DNA of 64,000 nt from Pyrus communis (Eukaryota > Streptophyta > Magnoliopsida > Rosales > Rosaceae), in contig NC_084806.1 in assembly GCF_963583255.1 (NCBI RefSeq), positions 14,674,317-14,738,316 of the forward strand, in the 5' to 3' direction. Both the position numbers and the translations under genes were made by a program. Shown in pieces: positions 33,329 through 46,019 of the stretch; position 1 is the first letter of the stretch, and every line of letters starts with the position of its first letter. The notes below the pieces were generated by a model. The model was given only the letters and a program-made list of their open reading frames with translations, did not search any database and had not been told where the DNA came from.

Positions 33329-34253
33329 TGTAATGTTAAAAAGATAAAATTTAAATAAATGATATGTCACCAATAAGAATGAACACGTTTATCAATGTTT
33401 AAATAATAATTCAATTATCAAATTTCATGTCATTTAGTTTACAAAATTTAATCTTCCTAACATTATCTTAGGTAAAATTACACATGAATTTCTTGGTGTA
33501 TCTTACAATATTTGGTTTCTAACTTTCTAAGACGATGATTGGTTGGTAAGCAACGAGGATACCTCTATTACCTTGTGGCATTGGTTTTTAACACTTAAGG
33601 AAAACCAGCATGTCACTTTCTCATAGCCTCACTGGACTTTGGCATTGCCGTGCAGGTCATCCTTCCTCAGCCGTTTACAATTTGTATCTAACAATTTTTT
33701 TAATTATCATTTTAATTCGAGTCATGTGTGTGATGTTTCTCATTGGAAAGACAAATTCGCCAACCTTTTGAAATTGGGTAAACTAGGAAAATTAAATTTG
33801 GAGACTTAATTTGTAAATTAAATGATGTGTCACTAATAAGAATAAGCACGTTTATCAACATGTAAGTAATAAATCAATCATCAACTTTTATATCCTTTAA
33901 TTTTTAAAACTTTGTCTACAAATTTAGTCTTTCTAACATTATTCTTTGAAATTAGTTCTATTTCAACAAGACCATTTGCACTTTTACATTGTGACATTTG
34001 AGGTTCTAATAAAAACTCCTCTTACTTGGGCTTATTGTTTTCTATCTATTTTCTTTGACTTTTTTCACCTAAATTTTCTTATTATGCGACACAAACATGA
34101 AAAACAATTCACATTGCAATCTTTTTTTTGTCTATGTTGAAACACAATTTCATATTAAAGTCCAACAAATACGTGTGAATAATGGGAAGAATTTTTTTTC
34201 CCAAGTTCTTTTCCAATAACGGCAAAATTATCAACATTCTTGTATCTCTAGAT
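33329..34253. other. Non-coding interval
   Basis: No gene. Two similar stretches (33350-33480 and 33800-33950) share AAATGATGTGTCAC-like and AATAAGAATGAACACGTTTATC-like phrases, an old local duplication. Sequence at 34119-34178 is repeated at about 41115-41175. Confidence 0.55.
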
Positions 34254-34424
34254 ATTTTTTTAACAAATAATATTATCTACATTAAGGAGGTGTTGGGGAG
34301 TGACTTAAGCCTCACAATGGACTAGTAATAATGTGGTTCAAATTCGCCTTCGGCGAGGATTGAACTTAAAGACTTTTCACTTACAAGTAAAAAGATATAC
34401 CACTAGACTATAATAATATGTGGC
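34254..34424 (-). mobile_element. tRNA-derived SINE (fullest copy in the window)
   Basis: On the minus strand it begins GCCACATATTATTATAGTC. It shows an A-box-like TAGTCTAGTGGTAT (34397-34410) and a B-box-like AAGTTCAATCC (34356-34366), and ends in TTTGTTAAAAAAA. Parts of this repeat recur at 1-205, 20138-20530, 21709-21903 and 57775-57910. Spacing and motifs fit Pol III-transcribed SINEs. Coding: none. Confidence 0.6.
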
Positions 34425-34761
34425 TTACATCTCTAAATGCTAGAATTCCCTTATTTTACAAGAACTATTCATGTATATATTTTTATCGTATCAATGAGAA
34501 TTATTCATTCAAGCCAAATATATTTTTTCTACAACATCCAGGGCATTTTCTATCTATGATTCTATATAACTGGTGAAACAAAAGAAATCCAATAATGATT
34601 GTTTATTTATTTTTATTTTTTAAAATCAATGGAAAAGCTGATAAAAATGAGAGACCAAATCCCACCAACTAACATGATCAATCAATTCACATCCTCAATC
34701 TGATTACCTCGCAAAGGGCCTATATTTCGTCAACGTTGATGTACACCAGCATTTACATTTA
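34425..34761. other. Non-coding interval
   Basis: AT-rich sequence between the SINE and the long-inverted-repeat element; no gene or element end seen. Confidence 0.5.
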
Positions 34762-36678
34762 AGGGTTTTTATCACAAATGATCCTTAAAATTAACTTTCA
34801 TCATCAAGATGATTCTTAAAATTAAAAATCAATCAATGTAGTTCCTGAAAATAAGTGTTGTAAATCAATGTGGTCATTTCGTTACAATTCTGTTAAAGAT
34901 TCCGTTAATTGTTGATGTGACACATAAATGGGTCCCACAAGATTTATAGATTTTTATCACAAATGGTTCCTGAAATTGACTCACACCATCAACATGGTCC
35001 TTGAAATTAACCAACACCATCAATATGGTCCCTGAAATTGAAAATCAATCAATGTAGTCATTGAAAATAGGTGTTGCAAATCAATATGATCATTCCATCA
35101 CAATTCTGCAAAAAAAATTTGTTATGTGTTGATGTGGGTTTAATAATTAATTAAAAAAGTTGTTTAAATACCTTTTTGCGCAATGAAATCTTTTTTCTTA
35201 TAATAGGGCCTACTCCGAAGAGAGCTCTCTTCCATAAATTCTAAAGGGCACAAGACTTAACCCAGGCCTAAGGGAGGATGTGAAAATAGTTTTCAACCAA
35301 CAATAGACGCACCTCAGCTATAACCTCATTATCTCAAGGCAGACCTCGTCGTTCTTTGCATCACCAGACCACCAGGGAAGTGCTGAACAAGCTCTCCAAG
35401 ATTAAGGTTGTGAGGATGTTGATCGCGTAAGTGTTAATGGTGATGTCCCATAAGGTCATCTCCAACCGAAGGGCCCAGAAGGCCAGAGGGCCAAAAATAG
35501 CCCGAAAACCATCTACAACCGAGGGCTCGTGGGCCCCACAGAATCTGAAAGGGTCAAAGGGCTGGCCCAATCCAACTAGCCCCGGGTTGGGCCAAAAGGC
35601 TGAGTAGTCCTGTCCAACATAACCGACAGTATTGTTAATGATTCCTATCAGTTATATCCGACATGAATGCTAGGCCAAATTTCAAATACAACGGCTTGCT
35701 GATGTCAGCTAACCGTTATTTTTTAATTTTTTTTCTTCTATTTTTTCCTATAACTTCCTAAGCCATTATACAACATTAAATTAAATTAAGTAACATTAAA
35801 CAACATTAAATTAAATTAAGTAACATGAAACAACATTAAATTAAATTAAGTAACATGAAACAACATTAAATAACATTAAATTTAAATAATAAATTATGTT
35901 TGGCTCTATGGCCCTTTGACCCTCGGTTGGAGATGACTTTTTGTGACAGGGCTAAAACGACCCCTATGGCCTTTTGGCCCTCAATTGGAGATGAAAGCAA
36001 ATATGGTCTTGTATTGTTCATTAAAATATTAATTTCTTGGAAGGCCAAAGGGCTAAAACAAGCCCTCTGGCCAGCCTTCGGTTGGAGATGGCCTAAGTCG
36101 TTACCAATGGGCCAAGCCGTCACCGAAGGTGATCTCGATCCAAGTTCAATTTGGTGAGGGGTGTCGAAGTGTGTAAAGATGAGTGTATTGAGATTTCTTT
36201 ATAGAGAATAGAGAGCAAAGGAGGTATAGAAATGTGGAATGGGATCGAAGGTAATTTCAGTACTAGGTTTTTGGGTTAACAATTTTTTATTAACTACTAA
36301 ATTATTAAGCCTATTTGTAAGTTTTTTTTAAAATTTAATTAGACTTGTGTGACCCATTTATGTGTCACATTAGCACATAACATAATTTTTGACATAATTG
36401 TGATGGAAGGACAACATTGATTTGAGACACTTACTTGAGGGACTACATTGATCAATTTTCAATTTTAAGGACTATTTTGATGTCACGAGTTAATTTCAGA
36501 GACCATTTTGATGTCATGAGTCAATTTCAAAGAACATTTGTGAGAAAAAAGGACTTATGGGGCCCATTTATGTGTCACATTAGCACTTAACAGATTTTTT
36601 AACAGAATTGTGACGGAAGGACCACATTGATTTGCGACACCTATTTTCAGGAACTACATTTGTGATAAAAAAAACCCT
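34762..36678. mobile_element. Long-TIR (MULE-like) element, copy A
   Basis: Inverted arms of about 350 bp (34762-35130 and 36330-36678) share GGGTTTTTATCACAAATG ends and repeated phrases such as GGTCCTTGAAATTGA and CACATAAATGGG. The core is shared with copy B at 44275-52323. No transposase. Target duplications could not be identified. The assignment to Mutator-like elements is by TIR length only. It contains a 640 bp Harbinger MITE and an intact empty site (36302-36304) for the CACTA element of copy B. Confidence 0.65.
35451..36096. mobile_element. Harbinger MITE (640 bp) inside copy A
   Basis: Termini GGTCATCTCCAACCGAAGG (35454) and GGTTGGAGATGGCC (ending 36093) are inverted repeats with an exact TAA duplication (35451-35453 and 36094-36096). 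The paralogous copy B reads CCCATAAGTCG at 44961-44971 with a single TAA and no insert, which proves the boundaries. Confidence 0.93.
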
Positions 36679-36719
36679 TCCATTTAATGATTAATCTATC
36701 TCCTTTACAGAAAGGAAAA

Positions 36720-37400
36720 ATGAGACCAACTCCAACCCTTGGAGTAAGTACTAAAAGGGGTTAAGTCTTAAAACTAAAAAAGAAGGCCAGATTCCAGCCA
36801 AGATTTAGGCGAAAGAAAATTGTGGAGCCCATAAGTGAGAGTGGAACAAGGGAGGTAAAGTGGACTTGCCCAACATAGACGCATGCATGGCTAGCATGCG
36901 CTTGATAGCATCAGGTTCTCTGGCCCACCCACGTGGGGTTGTCGGGCAGTTGTCCCGTGACACTAGCCCAATGGCTCTTTTTGGTGATCCGACAGCCAGA
37001 ATTCAAATGTATCTTGGAAATCCAACAGTCCACTTTAATTTATTTAACTTTTAGTTTTATATTTATATATTTATTGAATCCAACTGCTGAGATCGAATAT
37101 AATCAAATCCAACAATATAAAAAAAGATCTAACAACCCAAATTTAAATTCAACAGCTAAAATTATTTAAAAAATTATTTAACTTAAAATTCACCCAAATT
37201 TAGTGATTTTTCAATATTTATCAGAATTTAAATATTTTTAGGTTAAAATATTCATAAAATTAAATTAAAATAGTGTAATAATTTTTTATTCTTTAATAAC
37301 CCTGTGCTAAAAAATTTAGGCCATAAGGATTAGAGTAGAAAAGTTGTTTTTGGATTAAAGCCTAAATTTTCTGGGCTAAAAATTTTAAGTTTTATTTGAA
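36720..37400. mobile_element. Possible degenerate Harbinger-like MITE
   Basis: It begins with a GAGACCAACTCCAACCCTTGG phrase and has repeated AATCCAACAG/AATTCAACAG phrases in its interior, both features of the Harbinger elements here. A matching right terminus and target duplication were not found. Confidence 0.3.
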
Positions 37401-38200
37401 AGCTTGGACATGATCTGATAATTTTTTATTTAAGCATTTCGGCAATGCAAAACTGTTCGGACCTAATTTTGCACCATTGATCCGTTTAATTGGGGTCGTT
37501 AGATTATTAATATTTTTTTTAGATATTACTACAGATATTAATCGCTGTAGTAATTATCTTGGAGATATAGATATATATATATATATATATGAGAGTCGGA
37601 TAAATCCAATTTGGAATTGTGCGTCCACGTGAGAGAAGACGAAGATATTTGGTATTCACCATATTATGAAGATCCGGACGGAATAACAGTGGAATATATA
37701 TTTTTAGATTCCTGACGCCATACGAAAATGGGAAGAGTTGGATTGATGACAAAACTTGATGTGACATGGTACTGGGGATAGTGATTATCATCTTTGAAGA
37801 GATGATTTGCATGCCGTGATGCCTTGGTGGAAACGCATGGCTAGAAGATAAATTGCATGATAATTACTTGAAGTTAGCCGTGGTCTTGATTTCCACAAGA
37901 TGAGGGGATAAAATGGAAAAAGTTCAGCTTACACTCTGCACCTATATATTTTTAATTAAAGAATTAAATTTTTTTTTAAATTCAAATTTATTATTTAAAT
38001 TACATTTACAAATCCAATAAAATCTCAAATTGAATAATTTGATCAAGTTTCTAATTATTTATGGGAATGAAAGCTTTTCAAACTTCAACTTCTGAGAACA
38101 AGGTGAATAATTTGGTGAAGTTTCAACTTATTTATGAATCTTACTTGTAAACGTTATATATGCATCCAAAAGTCTAAAAAGTAAAACTTGCTTGTGAGTC
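37401..38200. other. Non-coding interval with TA microsatellite
   Basis: A TA run lies at 37567-37590. No gene or element end is supported. Confidence 0.5.
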
Positions 38201-38913
38201 TGTGACACAAGAAAGAAAACCCTTCCTATACTCTCTACTTGCTGCAATGACTAGGCCAATCTAGACACTGCCAAAGACAACACTAAAGGCCTCCCTAATC
38301 TCGTCAAACACTTTTATAGTTTGTATTAGACATCATTGTGTTTAGCAACCTCGTTAAGTGCATCTTATAGTTTGTATCGGACAACACAGTGCTCGACAAC
38401 TGGCAACATCGTATAGTTTATATCGGCCAAACGCTGGCTCCATAGAGTCAAACGGTCGTGGAGCATCTTACAATTTGTATTGGACATCACTACTCCAAGT
38501 TCGGCTGACTATCTATCCAAGTCTCTATCAACAAGGGTTCTTGAGTCCTTGTTGGAAGATGTCACTTCATTAGCTTTTTTGGTGAAGTGAGAAGTTACCA
38601 GGTTACATCGGTTGGCACATTTAAAACCGAACCCGTTTTATGATTGGATATTCACAAGTACATTTTAAAGGCACATCGGCAACCGAACACATTTACAATC
38701 AAGACACTTATCTCCTTTGAGTATTTGTGTCCGTATAGTCTGGTACTGATTCAGCGCACTTATATTTGCACAAATATAATTGAAGCAGTCGAGCCTGATG
38801 CTGATGATTTGTGAACTTCAAAGTAACTAGCAACCTTGTCTTTGGGCTCTAAAACCTAGAGGCCGAGACGAGTTCTTTCTTTGACTGCAATCATAAGATA
38901 CATAAATTAGCAA
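38200..38913. repeat. Diverged repeat related to 58850-59330
   Basis: Shared order of phrases: CTATCCAAGTCTC, GTCACTTCATTAGCTTTTTT, ATTCACAAGTACATTTTA, AAAGACACT-like, CAAATATAATTGAAG. Both are probably old LTR-retrotransposon non-coding sequence. The copy is interrupted by the solo LTR at 38914. A short periodic phrase (ATAGTTTGTATCGGACA) recurs at about 38317, 38368 and 38411. Confidence 0.5.
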
Positions 38914-41103
38914 TGACACACCCCGACCGAGATCAGGGCGTGCTGGCCGTCACACGGAGGTGACGTAACCATGTGCACGTGCGGAAGCTAATAAAATAGT
39001 AATATAAAAAGTACGAATAATTAGGAACTAGCATACAAAGTAGTAGAAACAAGTGCTAGCGTAAGTGAGACGCTAAGTTCAGAGCATAAAATCTACAGCA
39101 GTCCAAAGAAAAATGATTCGACAATAGTACACCCGAAGGTGACCCTACGCTGGTGAGCGTCTGTCAGAAATGCCGGGAAAGCCCTCTGGGAAACCACCGT
39201 AACTGCTAAGAAACTAGAACCTGGAGGGGCGCAAAACAAAAGCGTGAGTGGGCAAAAACAAAGCTTTTCGAAAACCATTTAGAAAATACACTCTAACCCC
39301 TCGCCGTAAAACCTGTATACTTCCCAGAAAATAAACATATATACGTATGTATAGATATGCTAATCATGCTCAAGAATATGCCATGTCAAAATCTCATAAT
39401 GAAATGCAAGTGCTCAGGTATAAATCATATCAGTAACATATATCTGGCAGCCGGAGTCACCTAACGTGACCTGTACGGCTGCATATAGAGCTTTAATCTC
39501 AAACTCAATAACTGAACCTGCCCACGAGTCGGAACCACCTAAAGTGGTATGTACGACAGGCCTGGGTGTAATACATATATACGCTCTAGTGCTACGATCA
39601 CGTGAAGGCTGTGCGAATAATCGCAGGTCACCTACGAGTCGGAATCACCTAATGTGGTCTGTACGACAGGACTGTGCACCTAACTTGGATCCAAGCTGAG
39701 CGTGTGGTGCGGGAGGTGAACATCACGTGAAGGACTGTGCCTTACTCTGGGCGAGAGCACTAACACCGGGGGTGCAGGTTATGAGCTCTCTAAGCATCTC
39801 AAACCACTACTGAATATAAATATAGATAACACTTACCTGGCACTTACCTATGCGTCCACAGCACCCAATATGCATATGTATATATATATGCAACTACTAA
39901 CGTAACCAACGATGCATGAATAACGATAATGTAATGCATGGCATATAACTGATAACCATTTAATCAATTTCTGGGAAAAATATAGTATATAGGTATATAC
40001 GGAAAACCAAAAGCCCACTCACTGGTATGTGGAAGGGTCGTAGCCCCCTGCCTCGAGTGACCACGCTCGTCCTCGGGATACGTATCACCTATATGCGAAA
40101 CAACTATAAAAACGTTAATTTTAAAGCACATAACCAACTTCTCGTAATAACTTCTCAAACATTGCTCAATTTGGACAAATGAATATACCAACGTGCTCTA
40201 CACAACCTCACGATCACACCCAAATTTTTAGAAAAATTTTCCACCGCCGCACGCGCCCCCACGCGCCGGCCAAGGCACGGCCACGCGCAGGCACGTGCCT
40301 GGCACGCTGACGGCGTCAACTGACGCCGTAAGGAATATTCCGTTAATTCTAATGGATTCCGTCAACGGCGTCAGGAATATTCCGTCAAACTTGACGGAAT
40401 ATTCCGTCTCCTTCCCCGGCGAACCTCCGGTGCCGTCGCCGGCGCCGGAAAATCGCGAAACCTGCAAACTTCGATTTCTCTCTCGTTTTTCAACCAATTT
40501 TCGTGATTTTTGCACCAAAACGAAGCCTAAGACTAGGAGAACACAACCATACAACTTTTAAGAGTCAAAAACTACGAGATCTTACCTGTCACCACACTCC
40601 AATTCCGGCCAACTTCAAATACGGCGATTCCGACGTCCAACTCCTTCAAACGAAGTACTCCGAGACTCCTTGGGACACCACTAAGCTACCTATGAGCTTT
40701 ATTTTCCCAAAAACGTGAGAAAATATGTTTGCATGAATAGTACCCCAAAACTGACTTCGTGGAATCGACGTGAAAACGGTGATAACCTTACCTGAAAATG
40801 GTACGACTGGACTCCCACGAGCCTCACGATCACGAATGTGGTCTTAGTTCCCTCGATCTGTGGGTGTTTGCTGGGTTTTGGTGAATGTCCGTACGTTTTC
40901 AAGGGAAATGGGAAGAAAGGGAGCTCGGGAGAGAGACAGGGAAAGGGACAGAGGGTTAGGGAGAGTGACAGTGTGAGTGTGTGGCCCAACACATGCCAAC
41001 ACCACACCAAACAACCAATAAATGTAAAAGAAACTAACTAGCGGCAAAGTAGTCATTTCACACGTGAGTTTTCGATATTTTCGGGACGGGATGTCACAAG
41101 CAA
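38909..41103. mobile_element. Solo LTR, 2185 bp, with exact 5 bp target duplication
   Basis: The LTR runs 38914-41098 (TGACACACCCCGACC ... CGGGATGTCACA) and is flanked by AGCAA on both sides (38909-38913 and 41099-41103). The ends form the short inverted repeat TGACA/TGTCA typical of LTRs. No internal region or second LTR is present, so it arose by recombination between two LTRs. Family is probably a large Gypsy element because of its length, judged only by size. It holds three imperfect copies of GAGTCGGAACCACCTAAAG...GTACGACAGG (about 39453-39670) and paired GGAATATTCCGT palindromes (40331-40410). Orientation is unresolved; the minus strand starts TGTGACATCCCGTCC, a common LTR start. Confidence 0.82.
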
Positions 41104-42037
41104 TGCGTTCGACATCTCTTTTTTGTTTATATTAAAGCACAATTTCATATTAATGTCGAACAAATACGTGTGAATTTGATTAGACAATTTGATTAGAACC
41201 CAATCAACCTCTTTCCACGTTTATGCACCCAGAATTTTAACGTTAAGACAAGAAATTAGACATTTCCAGCAATAGCTGTACTAGATTTTATTGTATTAGA
41301 ATTTCAAGACCAAGTTTTTTTATTTGTCTAGAAAGAACACTCCAGTGTCTTTTTGTATTCTCTTTATGAAAATCGAGGCTTATCAATTTGTAATAATCAT
41401 AAAACAAGAAGTGTTACAAAGAAGAGTCTTGCAATAGCAACTCATATTTTCAGCAGTACGTCAATATTAATATTATTGACTGCACCAAACTATATTTTAT
41501 GGCTCATTCATCATTTGTTTTATTTTTCTAAGTTATTACTGAAGGTCAGGTTAGGCACGACTAAGGTTTACTTAAATTGATTTTCTACTATTATTGATTT
41601 GTACATGAATACCTCCTTTAATATACTCTAATTTATGTGAAATAGGGAAAATTATGAAATTTAGCTTGACTCTAACATACTAAGATTGAAGGATGAATGA
41701 AAAAGAAGAAGTTTCATTGACATCCAACGATTCACACTAAAACCTTATTAATTTTAGTACTTTGATTGAAACACAAACTGTTCAATTTCAGTATTACTTA
41801 AGAAATTTAATAACGAAAATTAATAATTCCACCCTAAAATCATACAAAGATTTTTAACCTCAAATTCGACTTGTGTGAAATTTGATCAAATATTTCAGTT
41901 TTTTCAAATAAAATATTTTATTCTTATTTTTAAATAGGGGATGTTTTAAATTAAAAAAGGGTACATTTTTGTTTAAAAAGTGAGTAAATTTTACTTAAAA
42001 GTCTATAATTAGTATGAGAACCTAGTTTCTTCTAGTT
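41104..42037. other. Non-coding interval
   Basis: No gene. A 60 bp stretch (about 41115-41175) repeats 34119-34178. Confidence 0.5.
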
Positions 42038-42447
42038 GGGTGTATTCAATTGGGTATTTGAGAGATTTCAATGGATTTATAAATTCATAGATTTTTAAGG
42101 AGTTTAATTGATTTGTAGAGATTCCATGTAAAATTTTGATTCAATTCCCTCGAAATCTCATGGGGAGATGTGAGATTTGTGTATGCTTAAAATACACTAC
42201 AAAATCTCTCCAATCCCCTCTAATTCCTCAACATTTTCAAATTCTTTAAAATCAAATTCTAATTGAATACACCTGAAATGTTATAAACTTCTTTAAAATG
42301 TTAATGGAATACACTTAGATTTCTAATGATTTTAATAAACTATCTTAAAATCCTGATTGAATATACATTGAGTTTCAGAGAGTCACTTAAAATCCTGATA
42401 ATTCATTAAAGAATTAAAATCCCTCGAAAACCCAATTGAATGCACCC
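42038..42447. mobile_element. MITE with GGGTGTATTCAATTGGG ends (410 bp)
   Basis: The left end GGGTGTATTCAATTGGG pairs with the right end CCCAATTGAATGCACCC, a 17 bp inverted repeat with one mismatch. The interior has further inverted phrases around AATCTC/GAGATT. The target duplication is unclear (AGTT left, ACTT right), so superfamily is left open. Similar termini are known from plant MITEs. Confidence 0.7.
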
Positions 42448-43209
42448 ACTTTTCTTTTTTCTTTGAATTCTAGATTTAGAGAGAATGTTGAAATTGAACA
42501 TTTAAAATCTTCACTTTTCAGCTTTCAAGTGGGAGTTGAATTAATTTCTAAAGGAAGAATGAAACCGTAAGGAAAGGTAGATTCACTGAGCCCACATTCT
42601 ATTGCGATAACAATAGCTACCAACCACTTTGTTCAGAAGAAGAGAGAAAAAAAAAAAAAAAAACGCTGCTAGCCACTCCAAACATAAAAATGACGGAGTA
42701 TGATTCTCTTATCTATATTTGAATAATCGTAATTAAGCTTTGTCGACATTTTGTATTAATTTTTTTTGTAGAAAGAGAAAGACAAAATTAAATTACGGAG
42801 ATGCTATCAAAAGCATGTAGTGTCAAAATACAAGTTGAGGGTCAATGAAAATTATACCTTAAAATAGACATGTCAACCCTATCGTCTATTTATATTATAA
42901 TACGTAGTATACTATCTTTTATTCTTGGTACACCACATATCAATCAATACTACACGGCATGATGTGATAGTCACATTTAAAAATTCATCTAAAAATACTC
43001 ATTTAAGGTTAGCTTTTATAAGTGATCCACGAAAATATGGTTGGTTGTAGCGCTTTTTTCTTTTCAAGTCAAATTGAACTTTATTAATAACCATGCATCA
43101 AGATTGTACTTAAGGCAGAGATGACAAATGTAATCAAGCAGTCGCTTATGTCGAAAATATCAAAACAATTTTACAATCATAAACTTATCTTGAAAATTAT
43201 GTAATTTCT
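42448..43209. other. Non-coding interval
   Basis: Poly-A run at 42648-42662. No gene or element end seen. Confidence 0.5.
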
Positions 43210-43281
43210 AATCACAAAGGACCCACGTTCCACCAACAAGATAGCAATCACAAAGGACCCACGTTCCACCAACAAGATAGC
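43210..43281 (+). repeat. Perfect 36 bp tandem duplication
   Basis: AATCACAAAGGACCCACGTT... ending GATAGC occurs twice head to tail (43210-43245 and 43246-43281) with no differences, so it is recent. Confidence 0.92.
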
Positions 43282-44274
43282 AGATAGTCACGGTATCGGC
43301 ACCATGTAGAAAAAAATCCAAACAGGCACATAACAGTAAAAAATAAATAAACAGTGGGAAGGATCATCAAAAGTCCAAAAGACAAAAAAGAAAAAGCTAA
43401 CAATACAAAACTTATCAATTATTTGACAAAAGGAGCCAAAGATATCTAAAATATGAAAAGAGCAATCCAAAAGGAATATATCTTGCCGATCTTAATTTAA
43501 GAATCCGTTTGTAATTGCTAATGTAAAAACACTTCTCCTCATCTCTGCCGCCATGCGTATAAAACTTTATCCATATAACTTTACAAAAAGATGGCATTTT
43601 TTCATCGTGAATACAAGAATGAATGTCATTCGAGACTACTTAATTAATGTTATTATTTGCAATTACGTGTTGATGTCAAAAACCAGAAAGTCAAATTGAA
43701 GCACTATAATCCCTAAGAAAAAGATAAACACAAATACTAATCCGTCAATGATCTGCGTTTTCTCTTTTTCATTGTTTCCACATGGTGATGTTAGTGTAAA
43801 CAAATCAAGGGAAATGCTCAGTCCAAGTGCATTATACTCTATCAATGAGATTCATCCGTTCTTTCTTACGGATTATACAAACTATGGACGGAACCTTACT
43901 CTTTTTCAATTTTCTTAAGCTTTCATCTTATCTATTGAATCCACATCATACACTTAAAATCCAGGCTCTAAGGTCATTTGGCACTATATAAGTTGGATAA
44001 TTCTTGCTTCTACCGTATTGGTGGACGTGCATATCCACTTCTTATAAATAGTGTATTTTCATCGTAAAATTTTACAATAAGAATCATCCATTTTCTCAAT
44101 CATCATTTAAAGATTATCCCTACAAAAATAATTCGATCAAAGATTGTTTAGTCATCCAAATATATCAAATAATTAGATAATTCATTATGAATATGTTACT
44201 TGATATACCTGCACTATCAATTTATTCCACAAATTTGAATGATTAAATGATTTTTTATTCAAACAATTTTTTAC
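43282..44274. other. Non-coding interval
   Basis: AT-rich, with short unsupported frames on the minus strand; no gene or element end seen. Confidence 0.5.
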
Positions 44275-45144
44275 AGGTTTTTATCACAGATAGTCCTTCA
44301 AATTGACCCTCACAATCAAGATGGTCTCTGAAATTAAAAATCAATCAATGTAGTCCATGAAAATAGGTGTCACAAATCAATGTAGTCTTTCTGTCACAAT
44401 TATGCTAAACATTCCGTTAAGTGCTGATGTGGCACATAAATGGGCCCCAAAAGATTTATGGGCTTTTATCACAAATGGTTCTTGAAATTGACCCACATCA
44501 TCAAAATGATCCCTGAAATTGACCCACACACCATAAATGTGGTCATTGAAATTGAAAATCAATCAATGTAGTCCTTGAAAAATAAGTGTCGCAAATCAGT
44601 ATGATCCTTCCGCCACAATTTTGTAAAAAAATTTGTTATGTGTTGATGTGGGTGTAATAATTAATTAAAAAAGTTGTCTAAATACATTTTTGCACAATGG
44701 ATCTTTTTTTTCTTATAGTAAGGCGTACTCCGAAGAGAGATCCCTTCCATAAATTCTCAAAGGCACAAGGCTTAACTAAGGCCTAAGAAGGGGTGTGGAA
44801 ATAGTTTTCAACCAACAACAGACGCACCTCAGATATAACGTCATTATCTGAAGGCAGACCTCGTCATTCTTTGCATCACCAGACCACTAGGGAAGCGCCG
44901 AACAAGCTCTCTAAGATTAAGGTTACGAGAATATTGATCGCCTAAATGTTAACGGTGATATCCCATAAGTCGTTGCCAATGGGCCGAGCCGTCACCAAAG
45001 GTGATCTCAATCTAGGTTCATTTCAGTGAGAGAATAGAGAGCGAATTAGGTAGAGATATGTGGATTGGAATCGGAGGTGATTGCAGGATTGGGTTTTTGG
45101 GTTGATAATTTTTTTATTAAGTATTAAATTATACTAGTAAAAAA

Positions 45145-45745
45145 AACACTTTGCGCGACGTAGGTACTTTCGTCGCACAAAGTAAAAAATCGTTGTGTAA
45201 GGGTTTGCGTGACGCAACCTTCGTCGCGTGTTAATCGTCCCGCAAAGTCTGAGATGCTAGGGTTTGCGTGACGGCCCACGGCGTGCGTCGCGCAAAGTGG
45301 GTTTGCACGACCAACGGAGTGCGTCGCGCAAATCCACTTTGCACGACCCACTTTGTCCGTCGTGCAAACTCACTTTGCGTGACAAACGAAGTGCGTCACA
45401 CAAACTCACTTTGCGCGACCAACGAAGTGCATCGCACAAACTCACTTTGCACTACCCACTTTGTGCGTCACGCAAACCCACTTTGCGCGACTAACGGAGT
45501 GCGTCGCGCAAACCCACTTTGCAGAGTGCGTCGCGCAAACTCACTTTGCGCCACCTACTTTGTGCGTCACGCAAACTCACTTTGCGCGACCAACAAAGTG
45601 TGTCGCGCAAACCCACTTTGCACGACCAACGAAGTGCGTCGCGCAAACCTACTTTGCACGACGTACGCATGAGTCACGCAAAGTGAGTTTGCGCGACGGA
45701 GCCATGCGTCGTGCAAAGTGATTGGTCGTGCAAAGTGGGGAGTAG
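45145..45745. repeat. CACTA left subterminal repeat array
   Basis: More than a dozen units of about 35-40 bp are built from CGTCGCGCAAAC...CACTTTGCGCGAC, alternating GTGCGTCG and TTGTGCGTC variants. The motif orientation flips near 45285 and again near 45670. In En/Spm such arrays bind the TNPA/TNP1-type protein. The repeats are free of stops in several frames, which creates long spurious ORFs (for example 45268-45672). Confidence 0.9.
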
Positions 45746-46019
45746 TTTTGGTCAAACTTTTTTTTTTTTTTTTTTAAATTTTTGATAAATATTGTAATTA
45801 AATTCGAAAGAATAATTAATTAACCAAGCAAAAGTATTTAATTATAAAATATATGGAAATGTACATACAAGATCCGAACAAAAAAGAAAAAACTACAAGT
45901 GAACTAGGTTTAATACATCAAGCTACTAGGTATCGGCAGGGCGAGGTGGCTCTGAGGTCGAAGGTGGACCAAGATGAGGTGCTGGTAGTGAGATTTGAAG
46001 GCCGGACATCTGTATGGCT

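Noticed and set aside
34356..34410. tRNA gene suggested by A- and B-box-like motifs
   Set aside because: No cloverleaf, anticodon arm or CCA-type end can be built; the repeat has many truncated copies, as for a SINE.
35200..35450. Possible captured gene in the core of the MULE-like element
   Set aside because: A coding-like stretch is shared by copies A and B, but it has different stops in each and no domain I can name.
45264..45755. ORFs of 62-134 residues in the CACTA left array
   Set aside because: They are repeat translations without stops and have no domain; the same happens in the right array at 51489-52054.
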